This document shows positions 28,640-37,284 of a DNA stretch of 64,000 nt, piece by piece (position 1 is the first letter of the stretch; each line of letters starts with the position of its first letter). This DNA is from Oscillospiraceae bacterium (GTDB lineage: Bacteria; Bacillota; Clostridia; Christensenellales; QALW01), in NCBI GenBank assembly GCA_022009755.1, contig CP091722.1:318001-382000 (forward strand). The letters run 5' to 3'. The notes beneath the pieces are model-generated. The model saw only the letters and a list, made by a program, of their open reading frames with translations, was not told the origin of the DNA and searched no databases. Both the position numbers and the translations under genes were made by a program.

Positions 28640-30446
28640 ATGGCTATGATACCGCAGTCCTTTTTGGATGAACTGGCATCCAGAGTGGATATCGTGGATG
28701 TGATAAGCGATTATGTTACCCTGAAGGGGTCGGGCAGATCGGGCTTTGTAGGTCTATGCCCTTTTCATCGCGAAAAAACTCCGTCTTTTTCAGTAAGCCC
28801 GGATAAGCAGCTGTTTTACTGCTTCGGCTGCCATGAATCCGGCAATGTTTTCAATTTTATAATGAAGATTGAAAACCTCGGTTTTTATGACAGCGTAAAA
28901 TTGTTGGCGGAACGCGCCGGTATGCAGCTGCCGCAGGGGCAGGAAGGTGAGCGGGGCATAGGAAAAGAAAAGAAGGAACGCTTGCTGGAAGCCAATCGTA
29001 TTGCGGCGAGATTTTATCACGATACTCTGTATACTCCGGACGGAGCGGAGGGTCTTGCATATTTACGCAGCAGAGGGTTGAGCGATGCCCACATAAAACG
29101 GTTCGGCCTGGGATATGCGCCGGGTGACTATGATGCATTGTGCAAATGTCTGAAGGAAAAGGGATATACTGCGGGTGAGATAATCGAGGTGGGGCTTGGA
29201 GCCGCTTCGGATCGCGGAGTAAGAGATTTTTTCAGAAACCGTGTGATGTTTCCGATAATCAACATATACGGGCAGGTGATAGCCTTCGGCGGCCGCGTTA
29301 TGGATAAAACCGAGCCGAAATATCTCAACACCGGGGATACGCCTGTTTTCAATAAAAGAAAGAACCTTTACGGTATAAATATAATCAAAAAAAACGGCAG
29401 TAAGAAAGCGATTCTCTGTGAAGGCTACATGGATGTTATCGCGCTTAACATAAACGGCTTTGATTATGCGGTTGCCTCTCTGGGAACGGCGCTGACAAGA
29501 GACCAAATAAAGCTGCTGCGAAGACTGGCATCGGAGATATACATTTCATACGATGGGGACCGTGCGGGCGTGAACGCTACAAAGCGCGCAATAGAGATAA
29601 CCCGTCAGGAAAAAATAAAAGCACGGGTGATTGCGCTCAAGGACGGCAAGGACCCGGATGAATATATGCGGGATTACGGTCCGCAGGCATATTCGGATGC
29701 CATGAACGTGGCGCAGTGGGGGGCGGACTATCTAATTAACGGCGAGCTTTCACGCCCGGCGCAGACGGATGAAGATAAAGCGCGCATTGCATTCAGTGCT
29801 TCGCAGTATGCAAGGGCCAATGCCTTTGATACTTTGGAGCTTGAGATGTATTTGCGCAGGATAAGTAATGCCACGGGGTACTCGCTTGAAGCACTTTACC
29901 GCAATGTGGGAGTGGAAAGCAATGCGGGGATTCGAAGCCTTACGCAGGAAACGGTGGCTCCGGAGCAGATCAAAAAGGAACCCGTAAGCAGAGGAAGCGC
30001 GCCGGCAACTGAGCGCCTGCTGCTCAGACTGCTGTGCGAGCATCCGTTTATGTAAGGCTGCCGTACAGGATGACTTGGCGGCAATGTTTTCCGAGGGGTT
30101 CAGAAAAGAACTTCTTGGCGATATTATTGGTGCTGTTAATGCGGGAGAAAAGCCGAATGCGCAGAGTCTTGCCATGAAATATGTGGAAGACGGCGATAAA
30201 AGCAAGGAAATAGGCGCGGTATTTGTTGACGGCACGGATTTTGTTGATCCTTCCGCTTATTACCGACAGTGCATTACCACGCTGAGAAAAGATGCGCTTA
30301 TTAAGGCCAGAGCAGAAGCCAAAGAGCGGCTTGATGCATATGTGCGTCAGGAGCTGTTTTTAGAGGACGATGAGCTTAGGACGCTTGTAAGAACCATAGA
30401 AGAGCTGGACGGGCGCATTAAGGCATTAAAGATGGAAGAAACATAA
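28640..30446 (+). CDS. dnaG: DNA primase DnaG (one frame break)
   Basis: DnaG makes the RNA primers for replication. The N-terminal zinc ribbon (CPFHREKTPSF near residue 38, CFGCHESGNVFNF near 59), the RNA polymerase domain and the TOPRIM region (AILCEGYMDVIAL near 255, YISYDGDRAGVNA near 300, KDGKDPDEYM) are intact. Near 30051-30056 the frame is lost in ...CEHPFM-TAAGG. Either two lost bases (for example HPFMVKAAVQDD) or one extra base restores the C-terminal helicase-binding region, giving about 601-602 residues, the normal length. The ATG at 28640 follows AAGGAGGG by 11 bases; a nearer ATG (28633) is out of frame. Confidence 0.95.
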
Positions 30447-30539
30447 CGGACAGCGTGAAAAAATGTAAAAGAACCGCTGCATAAGCAATTGGCGGATAAG
30501 ATATAAGCAAAACAGAAAAGGTACATAGGAGGACAGTTG

Positions 30540-31961
30540 ATGTCGGATAATTTAAAAAACGAGGCGGATAAAATGCAGGAAATCGCAAAACAGAGGGAAA
30601 ATGTTTCCGTTGCGGAAACGGTAAATCCGGAGAAACAGAGAAAAATCGCGGAAACGGAAAAGTTAAAAAGCGATGCCGATTTTGTTGAACAGCTGAGAAA
30701 GAAGAATGTTTCACCCAAGGTGGTAAGCGGAAGAAAGAAGCAGGCTGCCGCAAGCAAAAAGCAGCCGGATAAAAAAACGGCTGAAATCCCGGTGAAGGAT
30801 GTGTCTGCACAAAATAATGATGGCGTGCCGGCAATACAGATCGAAAATCCGGGGATCGCGCCGAATTTATCACAGGAGATAAATCGCCGTGTTGCGGAGA
30901 TGCGGGAAAAGCTGATATCGGGCAGCCTTAAGAGCACTCTTACCTATTCGGAAGTCATAGATATGTTTGACGACATTGAATATGACCTGGAAACAAGTGA
31001 GGCAATATACGATCTTCTTGAAAAGAACGGCTTCAAGGTGGTAAGCGATGCCTTGCCCGACGCTGATCTTGACAACATTATGCAGGAGATCAATGCAGAG
31101 AACCCGTCGCTTGCCGCCATTGCGGATTCCATTGCGATTGATGACCCCGTACGCATGTATCTTAAGGAAATGGGGCGTATTCCGCTGCTTACCGGCGAGG
31201 AGGAAAAACGCATTGCGTCCGCCATTGCAGCCGGCGATGATTCCGCAAGGAAAGAGCTTACGGAGGCAAACCTTCGCCTGGTTGTAAGTATTGCCAAACG
31301 GTATGTCGGACGCGGAATGTTGTTTCTTGACCTTATTCAGGAAGGCAACATGGGCCTTATCAAGGCAGTGGAAAAGTTTGATTATACAAAGGGATATAAA
31401 TTCTCCACTTATGCAACATGGTGGATCAGACAGGCTATAACACGCGCCATAGCCGATCAGGCAAGAACCATACGAATACCCGTGCATATGGTGGAAACCA
31501 TAAACAAGTTGTCAAGAGTAAAAAGACAGCTGGTGCAGGAACTGGGAAGGGATCCGCAGCCTGATGAAATTGCAAAGGAAATGGGCGTTTCCGTAGAAAA
31601 GGTGCGCGAGATAATGAAAATAGCACAGGAGCCGGTATCGCTTGAAACCCCTATCGGAGAGGAAGAGGACAGCCATTTGGGCGATTTTATCCCGGATGAT
31701 GAAATGCCTGCGCCGGTTGAAGCCGCTACTTCCACTATGCTGAATGAACAGCTGATGGATGTGCTTTCTTCGCTTACTCCACGCGAAGAAAAGGTGCTGC
31801 GGCTTCGCTTTGGTATAGATGACGGCAGACAGCGCACATTGGAGGAGGTAGGCAAGGAATTTAATGTTACGCGTGAGCGTATACGCCAGATAGAGGCAAA
31901 GGCCCTGAGAAAGCTGCGCCATCCCAGCCGTTCCAGAAGACTGAAGGATTTTCTGGAATGA
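30540..31961 (+). CDS. rpoD: Primary sigma factor RpoD/SigA
   Basis: The housekeeping sigma factor. The ATG at 30540, six bases after AGGAGGA, is preferred over an adjoining TTG. A basic, lysine- and glutamate-rich region of about 110 residues precedes a divergent region 1.1-like segment, then region 1.2 (DDPVRMYLKEMGRIPLL near 200), the highly conserved region 2 (RLVVSIAKRYVGRGM..., FSTYATWWIRQAITRAI near 290), region 3 and region 4 (TPREEKVLRLRFGI... VTRERIRQIEAKALRKL). The protein is about 473 residues, and the extra N-terminal lysine-rich part is longer than in Bacillus SigA. It follows dnaG as in the macromolecular synthesis operon, but rpsU is absent here. It would read the TTGACA/TATAAT promoters seen throughout the window. 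Confidence 0.97.
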   Translation: MSDNLKNEADKMQEIAKQRENVSVAETVNPEKQRKIAETEKLKSDADFVEQLRKKNVSPKVVSGRKKQAAASKKQPDKKTAEIPVKDVSAQNNDGVPAIQIENPGIAPNLSQEINRRVAEMREKLISGSLKSTLTYSEVIDMFDDIEYDLETSEAIYDLLEKNGFKVVSDALPDADLDNIMQEINAENPSLAAIADSIAIDDPVRMYLKEMGRIPLLTGEEEKRIASAIAAGDDSARKELTEANLRLVVSIAKRYVGRGMLFLDLIQEGNMGLIKAVEKFDYTKGYKFSTYATWWIRQAITRAIADQARTIRIPVHMVETINKLSRVKRQLVQELGRDPQPDEIAKEMGVSVEKVREIMKIAQEPVSLETPIGEEEDSHLGDFIPDDEMPAPVEAATSTMLNEQLMDVLSSLTPREEKVLRLRFGIDDGRQRTLEEVGKEFNVTRERIRQIEAKALRKLRHPSRSRRLKDFLE

Positions 31962-32605
31962 TTCGCTTAACGCCGCGGCAGCAGAAAATTGCCGCCTATA
32001 TACCGAAATGCGCGTGCGTTGCCGATATCGGCTGTGACCACGGAAGGCTGGGGGCGTACCTGCTTCAAAGCGGCAAGTGCAAAAAGGTTATCGCCTGCGA
32101 TATAAGCGCGCCCTCTCTTGAGAAGGCGCGCATGCTTGCGGTTCGATTAGGCCTTGAAGGCTGCGAAACAAGGCTTGCTGACGGTATGCTCGGATTAAAG
32201 GAAAATGAGGCGGACTGTGCTGTTATTGCCGGTATGGGCGGACTCACGATAGCGAACATCCTTAAAGCTGCCGTATACAAGCCGGAAATTATCATAGCGC
32301 AGCCAATGAATGGGGTGACATTGCTGAAACAGACCTTGCCTGAGCTTGGATATATGCTTTTGGATGAATGTATCGCCGCAGAGGGCAGGAGAATGTATCA
32401 GGTGCAATTATTGGGTCGGGGATTGTCCGAGCTGTCGGAAATAGAATTGCTGCTGCCGATGAAAGCCATTGTACGGCAGGATGACGAATGCAGGGCATTC
32501 ATAGACAGCAGGATTTCATTATTGACTGATGCGGCGTCTGCTGCGGGGCAAGGTGACGAATTGAGAAGGCAGCTGAATTTGCTTCGGGAGGTTAAGTGGT
32601 GGTAA
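31958..32605 (+). CDS. trmK: tRNA (adenine-22-N1)-methyltransferase TrmK
   Basis: A 215-residue SAM-dependent methyltransferase that methylates N1 of A22 in bacterial tRNAs. The SAM motif ADIGCDHGRLGAYL lies near residue 22 and CAVIAGMGGLTIANIL near 88. QPMNGVTLLKQTL continues the family pattern. The ATG overlaps the rpoD stop (ATGA-type coupling), and the stop overlaps the start of the nif3-like gene, so the genes are translationally coupled. This rpoD-trmK-nif3 order is conserved in Firmicutes and supports the call. Confidence 0.93.
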   Translation: MIRLTPRQQKIAAYIPKCACVADIGCDHGRLGAYLLQSGKCKKVIACDISAPSLEKARMLAVRLGLEGCETRLADGMLGLKENEADCAVIAGMGGLTIANILKAAVYKPEIIIAQPMNGVTLLKQTLPELGYMLLDECIAAEGRRMYQVQLLGRGLSELSEIELLLPMKAIVRQDDECRAFIDSRISLLTDAASAAGQGDELRRQLNLLREVKWW

Positions 32606-33466
32606 ACTCGGAAAGGATTACAGAAAATAATTCTAACGGCAATCAGGCAACGGCGGGCGAAATAGCTGCGTTGATAGAGGAAATTGCCCCGGTTAGCATA
32701 CAGATGTCCTTTGATAACAGCGGTTTTTTGGTGGGCAGCAGAGAATCAAAGGTAGACCGTGTCATGCTTGCGCTTGAAGTAAGCGATGAAGTAATTAAGG
32801 ATGCGATAAAGCAAGAGTGTCAGATGATAATTACCCACCATCCGCTGATTTTTCACGCAGAAAAGAGTGTAACGGCGGATACATACCAGGGCAAATTGCT
32901 TTTGCGGCTTATTTCTTCGGGTATTGCGCTTTACAGCAGCCATACGCCGCTTGATGCGGCGCCCGGCGGCTGCAATGATGTGCTTTGCGATATGCTCGGT
33001 CTTAAGAATGTTCACGGAATTGTACCGCTTGGCCGCAGCGGCGAGAGGGAATATTTTTGTGCAAGAGTGGGCAGTGTTGATGCAACGGTGCAGGAGCTTG
33101 CGCTTACTGCATGTAAAGGGCTTGGCGCGGATCGGGTATCGGTTGTTGACTGCGGTAAAAGAATACGCAGACTGGCGGTATGCAGCGGCTCAGGCGGCGG
33201 TATTCTTAATGAGTGCATTGCGGCGGGGGCTGATGCGCTGCTTACCGGCGAGCTTTCGCATCATGAGGCGCTGGCGCTGCGTGAAGCCGGTATTTCGGCA
33301 ATAATATGCGGTCATTATCAAACAGAGGTGCCGGTACTTACTAGCCTACTTGGGCATTTACAAACGCATTAATGTGTTAAAATATAATACCGATGCGGTT
33401 ATAACAAGCGTTGTAACCGATCCGTATTGCGTATATACGCTTGGAGGTGTAAATATTGATCGATAA
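32599..33466 (+). CDS. Nif3-like dinuclear metal-centre protein (frame break near C-terminus)
   Basis: A Nif3/YqfO/YbgI family protein of unknown biochemical role, often annotated as GTP cyclohydrolase-like. ITHHPLIFH near residue 78 and SSHTPLDAAPGGCND near 112 carry metal ligands; HHEAL and CGHYQTE near 225-245 carry the rest. The first frame stops at 33372, but translation after 33364 in another frame reads KRINVLKYNTDAVITS..TDPYCVY, the expected Nif3 C-terminus, ending at 33466. Two A missing from a run at 33362-33364 (or one extra base) explains this, for a total near 289 residues. Start: GTG 32599 or 32596 after GGGAGG. It overlaps the downstream zinc-ribbon gene. Confidence 0.88.
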
Positions 33467-34160
33467 AATTAAGCAGCTGCTTGATTATCAGGCGGTTGAT
33501 TACGAAAGTGAAAAAGTAGAAAAGGCGGTTATCAACTGTGAAGAGCGTCGTGCGGCAGTGCAGATGAAGAAGAAATTCGAAGCGATAATGGAAAACCGCA
33601 AAAAGCTGATTGCCATGCTGGAAAAGCTTAAAAACGAGCTGGCATCGGTGGAAGCGAAATGCACCGAACTTTCGGCACAGACTGCCCAGTGTCAGAAAGA
33701 GATTCAAAACGACGGCGAGGATATAGATAAAGTAGAAAATGATCTCAAACGCCTCCGCAGGATTACCGATGCTACCGCAGAGCTTGGCGAACAGATAAAG
33801 CAGATTATAATTCGTTCGCAAAAGGCTGATAAGATGCTTTCGGAACAAACGGCAAATGCCAATGCTGCGCGCGCCCAATATCAGGCCTGCAAGCAGAAAT
33901 ACGACGAGAGGCTGAAGCAGGAGATGCCGGCTATTGAGGCTGCTAAGGCAAGACGGGCTGAGGCGGCGAAAAATGTCGATCCGGAATTGCTGAAAAAGTA
34001 CAATGCCTTAAGGGCAAATAAACAGGTTCCCACGGCAAGATTGCAGGGCTCAACATGTACGGGATGCAATATGATGCTGCCTAGCGCTATTGTAAGCAGG
34101 GTAGCGGCAGAAAAAGAAATAGTGGAATGTGAAAACTGTTCCAGGATCCTGTATATCTGA
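33456..34160 (+). CDS. Coiled-coil zinc-ribbon protein (CT398-like)
   Basis: A 234-residue protein made of a long coiled coil (about residues 15-175) and a C-terminal C4 zinc ribbon (CTGCNMML ... CENCSRILYI). This architecture and its place after nif3 and before rnpB are conserved in Clostridia and many other phyla. The function is not established, and nucleic-acid binding or tethering has been suggested for relatives. The start is TTG at 33456, 7 bases after GGAGGTG, inside the end of the nif3-like gene. Confidence 0.88.
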   Translation: MIDKIKQLLDYQAVDYESEKVEKAVINCEERRAAVQMKKKFEAIMENRKKLIAMLEKLKNELASVEAKCTELSAQTAQCQKEIQNDGEDIDKVENDLKRLRRITDATAELGEQIKQIIIRSQKADKMLSEQTANANAARAQYQACKQKYDERLKQEMPAIEAAKARRAEAAKNVDPELLKKYNALRANKQVPTARLQGSTCTGCNMMLPSAIVSRVAAEKEIVECENCSRILYI

Positions 34161-34238
34161 GATTCAGCGTATGCAAGCCGTATTTCGCATTGCTTTTGAT
34201 TTGACTTGCGAAAAGCGGCGCTTAAATATGATAATTAT

Positions 34239-34567
34239 CGAGCGGGCTGAATGACCGCGGTGTAAATACGAGGAAAGTCCGAGCTCCACAGGACAGGGTG
34301 CCGGGTAATACCCGGTGGAGGCGACTCCAAGGAAAGTGCAACAGAAATATACCGCCGCAGCAATGCGGTAAGGATGGAAAGGCGAGGTAAGAGCTCACCG
34401 GCCCTCGGGAGACCGAGAGGCCCTGTAAACCCCACCCGGAGCAAGATTGATAGTGAGATGTTAACGGCGGTCCGTCGGTCTCCGTGTAATCGCTTAAGCC
34501 CATTTGGCAACTATGGGAATAGATAGATGGTCATTTTTAACAGAACTCGGCTTACAGGCCCGACTCG
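34239..34567 (+). ncRNA. rnpB: RNase P RNA
   Basis: The catalytic RNA of RNase P, which removes 5' leaders from tRNA precursors. Conserved elements appear in order: GAGGAAAGTCCGAGCTCC (CR I, about 34269), ACAGGGTGCCGGGTAA, GGAAAGTGCAACAGAAA (34331 onward), AAGGATGGAAAGGCGAGG (34371 onward), and the 3' part CAGAACTCGGCTTACAGG (34541 onward). The ends pair as P1 (CGAGCGGGC with GCCCG-A-CTCG). About 329 nt, bacterial A-type layout. It follows the zinc-ribbon gene and ends before a bidirectional terminator. Confidence 0.96.
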
Positions 34568-34587
34568 ATATTATTTTTTTATTGATT

Positions 34588-34624
34588 ATTAAAAGACGGC
34601 GAAGAATAATCGCCGTCTTTTAAT
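34588..34624. terminator. Bidirectional intrinsic terminator, rnpB / hppA
   Basis: A perfect 15 bp inverted repeat, ATTAAAAGACGGCGA (34588-34602) and its complement (34610-34624), with A-rich and T-rich arms that give U-tracts on both strands. Confidence 0.9.
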
Positions 34625-34655
34625 ATTAAATATTTGTTTATTGCGGGTAATCGGG

Positions 34656-36755
34656 TCAGTGCCAAAGCAGCAGAGTTATAACCCTTATAAGCGGAGCCAA
34701 TACTATGGAAACAACGCTCAGCAGCTTTATAAGTATATTTATTGAAGGGCCTGATGTATCCTTAAACGGATCGCCCACCGTATCGCCCACAACGGCAGCT
34801 TTGTGATTGCTGCTGCCTTTTCCGCCGAATTCTCCGGATTCGATATATTTTTTTGCATTATCCCATGCGCCGCCGCTGTTGCTCATCATAGTGGCAAGAC
34901 AAAAGCCTGATGCGGCAGCACCTGCAAGCATACCGGCAATTCCGTCAAAGTCCAGCAATATGCCAACCAGCAGCGGTGCAATGATGGCCACAAGCGCGGG
35001 GAATATCATCTCTCTTTGGGAGGAGCGCGTGCATATGTCAACGCAGGCCTCATAATCCGGCTGAACTTCACCTGTCATCAAGCCTTTTATTTCGCGAAAC
35101 TGCCGGCGCACTTCCGTAACTATGCGCCCGGCGGCCCTTCCGACTGCCTGCATTGTGATGGCGGAAAAAAGGAAGGGAAGCATGACCCCTACAAATAAGC
35201 CTATAAGCACTTTCGGGTTGAGGATGCTCAAATCAAAATCATAACCAAGCTGCATGACAGTGCTGCGGAAGGCCGCAATAAGCGTTATAGCGGTAAGGGC
35301 AGCGGAGCCTATTGCAAAGCCTTTTCCGGTAGCGGCGGTGGTGTTGCCCAGGCTGTCAAGAGCATCGGTTCGCTTGCGTACAATGGGATCCTGACCTGTC
35401 ATTTCCGCAATACCTCCGGCATTGTCAGCAACGGGCCCGTATGCATCGGTTGACAAGGTTATGCCCAGGGTGGAAAGCATGCCAACGGCGGCAATTCCTA
35501 CGCCGTAGAGGCCAAGAGAAGGATTGGCTGCGCCTCCTGCAAGGAAGTAGCTTCCGGCGATTGCTGCGCCGACGGTTATAACGGATGCCAATGTTGAACG
35601 CATACCCAGTGCAAGCCCGTCAATTATTACGGTGGCGCTTCCCGTGTCGGAGGATTTTGCCAAACGCTTGGTGGGTTTATAGCTGTCCGATGTGAAATAC
35701 TCGGTTATTACGCCCATTATTGCCCCGGCGGCAAGACCGAAAAGCACCGAACCGTACAGCCCCCATGGGCTTACCGCTGTGCCGTCACCGTTACCCGTTC
35801 CCAGAACCAGATGGATAATTGCACCGGATGCAAGTGCCATTATGCCGGTTGCGGCATACACGCCGCGCCGGAGTGACGAAAGAAGGGAGCGCTGCGAAGC
35901 GTTTTCGCCGGTTCGCACAAAAAATGTTCCTATTACGGAGGCGAGCACTCCGGCGACCGCTATTAAAAACGGTATTATAAAGCCGCGCTCGCCCATGCCA
36001 GCAAATGCTCCCAGAGCGCTTGCCGAAAGGACGGAGCCTACATAGGATTCGTAGAGGTCGGCTCCCATTCCGGCAACATCGCCGACATTGTCGCCGACAT
36101 TATCGGCAATAACTGCGGGGTTGCGTACATCATCCTCCGGGATACCGGCTTCAACCTTTCCGCACAGATCGGCGCCTACATCTGCGGCCTTTGTAAAAAT
36201 ACCGCCGCCGACACGCGCAAACAGTGCCATGGAGGATGCGCCCATGCCGAAGCATATCATGGTGGAGGCAATCTGGTTTATATCAAGTCCTGCCAAATAT
36301 TTAAGCCCCAAATACCACAGGCTTACATCAAGCAACCCAAGGCCCACAACACTCATGCCCATTACGGTGCCGCTTGAAAAGGCGGTGCGCAGGCCGGCGT
36401 TGAGGCTTTTGCAGCAGGCGCTGACAGTGCGGCCGTTGCTTGAGGTTGCAATGCGCATTCCTATAAAGCCTGCAAGCCCGGAAAAAAGTCCTCCGGTAAG
36501 GAAGGCAAACGGCGTATAGATATTTCCTGCGCCGCATAATGCAAGTACAAGCAGTAATATAAACACTGCGGCAAAGAATATCCCTACGCCGATATACTGC
36601 CGCCTAAGGAATGCATTGGCGGCTCGTCTGATTATTCCGGAAATTCTGCGGATATCGTCACCGCCCGGGTCGCTTTTTGACAGGCGTTTTGCCGTAAACA
36701 ACGCAAACGCAAGGGCGATGAGTGCGGTCAGGGTAACAATGAACATCAAATCCAT
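34656..36755 (-). CDS. hppA: Membrane-bound pyrophosphatase, K+-dependent type (Na+ or H+ pump)
   Basis: A 699-residue integral membrane pump that couples hydrolysis of pyrophosphate to Na+ or H+ export. Substrate-binding motifs DVGADLCGKVEAGIPEDD and NPAVIADNVGDNVGD lie near residues 190-230, and DTVGDPFKDTSGPS near 665. The GNTTAATGKGFAIGSAAL segment near 475 has the Ala/Gly pattern of K+-dependent enzymes, where K+-independent ones carry lysine. In anaerobic Firmicutes this type often pumps Na+, but the ion is not proven by this sequence. About 16 membrane helices. The ATG at 36755 follows AAAGGGGG. Its own promoter and a structured leader lie upstream. Confidence 0.95.
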   Translation of the reverse strand: MDLMFIVTLTALIALAFALFTAKRLSKSDPGGDDIRRISGIIRRAANAFLRRQYIGVGIFFAAVFILLLVLALCGAGNIYTPFAFLTGGLFSGLAGFIGMRIATSSNGRTVSACCKSLNAGLRTAFSSGTVMGMSVVGLGLLDVSLWYLGLKYLAGLDINQIASTMICFGMGASSMALFARVGGGIFTKAADVGADLCGKVEAGIPEDDVRNPAVIADNVGDNVGDVAGMGADLYESYVGSVLSASALGAFAGMGERGFIIPFLIAVAGVLASVIGTFFVRTGENASQRSLLSSLRRGVYAATGIMALASGAIIHLVLGTGNGDGTAVSPWGLYGSVLFGLAAGAIMGVITEYFTSDSYKPTKRLAKSSDTGSATVIIDGLALGMRSTLASVITVGAAIAGSYFLAGGAANPSLGLYGVGIAAVGMLSTLGITLSTDAYGPVADNAGGIAEMTGQDPIVRKRTDALDSLGNTTAATGKGFAIGSAALTAITLIAAFRSTVMQLGYDFDLSILNPKVLIGLFVGVMLPFLFSAITMQAVGRAAGRIVTEVRRQFREIKGLMTGEVQPDYEACVDICTRSSQREMIFPALVAIIAPLLVGILLDFDGIAGMLAGAAASGFCLATMMSNSGGAWDNAKKYIESGEFGGKGSSNHKAAVVGDTVGDPFKDTSGPSINILIKLLSVVSIVLAPLIRVITLLLWH

Positions 36756-36770
36756 ATTTCAACCCCCTTT

Positions 36771-36852
36771 GTTTGAATGCAGATGTGCCTAAGATGCGCT
36801 GCGGTCCGGTTTTTGAAGCGGTCAGGCGTAAAGCACACAATCTGCATCAAAC
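36771..36852 (-). ncRNA. Structured leader before hppA (candidate cis-regulatory RNA)
   Basis: On the minus strand the segment at 36852-36836 (GTTTGA, TGCAGAT, GTG) pairs with 36787-36771 (CAC, ATCTGCA, TCAAAC) through three helical pieces separated by single-base bulges. Inside, GCCT/AGGC and CGCT/AGCG can extend the hairpin. The element starts about 12 nt after the predicted transcription start and ends next to the ribosome-binding site, so it could gate translation. I know of no matching class. Confidence 0.35.
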
Positions 36853-36870
36853 CGATAGTTTACTATTGAT

Positions 36871-36899
36871 AATATACAATACAACATTGCCCGTGTCAA
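36871..36899 (-). promoter_or_regulatory. Sigma-A promoter of hppA
   Basis: On the minus strand TTGACA (36894-36899), exactly 17 bp, TATATT (36871-36876). The start would be near 36864, giving a leader of about 110 nt. Confidence 0.85.
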
Positions 36900-37189
36900 C
36901 TGATTATGATAATTTAGTGCTTGAAAACAACAAAATTCCGCCGTTTAACTGTTAATAACTAACAAGCGGTGTGGAAATATAACATAAATTTTATAACAAT
37001 CATACAAAGTTAAAGTATGCAGCGGATAAAATGCTTGCTTTTACGGTGATTTTAGATGCGCAAGCTGTTACGGTATTAAAGGGTGTTTGTGTCGCCGTTT
37101 TCAGAGCGGATAAAAAAGCTGCGCGAGGCGGCAAGGGATACTGCATAACAAAATGCTTTGTGCTTTTACTATGCAGAATTCGCAGAATA

Positions 37190-37198
37190 TGATATAAT
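37190..37198 (+). promoter_or_regulatory. Extended -10 promoter before smc
   Basis: TGATATAAT with TATAAT at 37193-37198, 87 bp before smc, without a clear -35 box. The stretch 36900-37189 shows nothing else. Confidence 0.5.
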
Positions 37199-37284
37199 AA
37201 AATATCTTATTGTGTAAAAATAGCCTACATGGGACAAGGCAGTGAGGCTATTGCTGAGTTTTGCAGCATTACGGAGGTGTTCAT

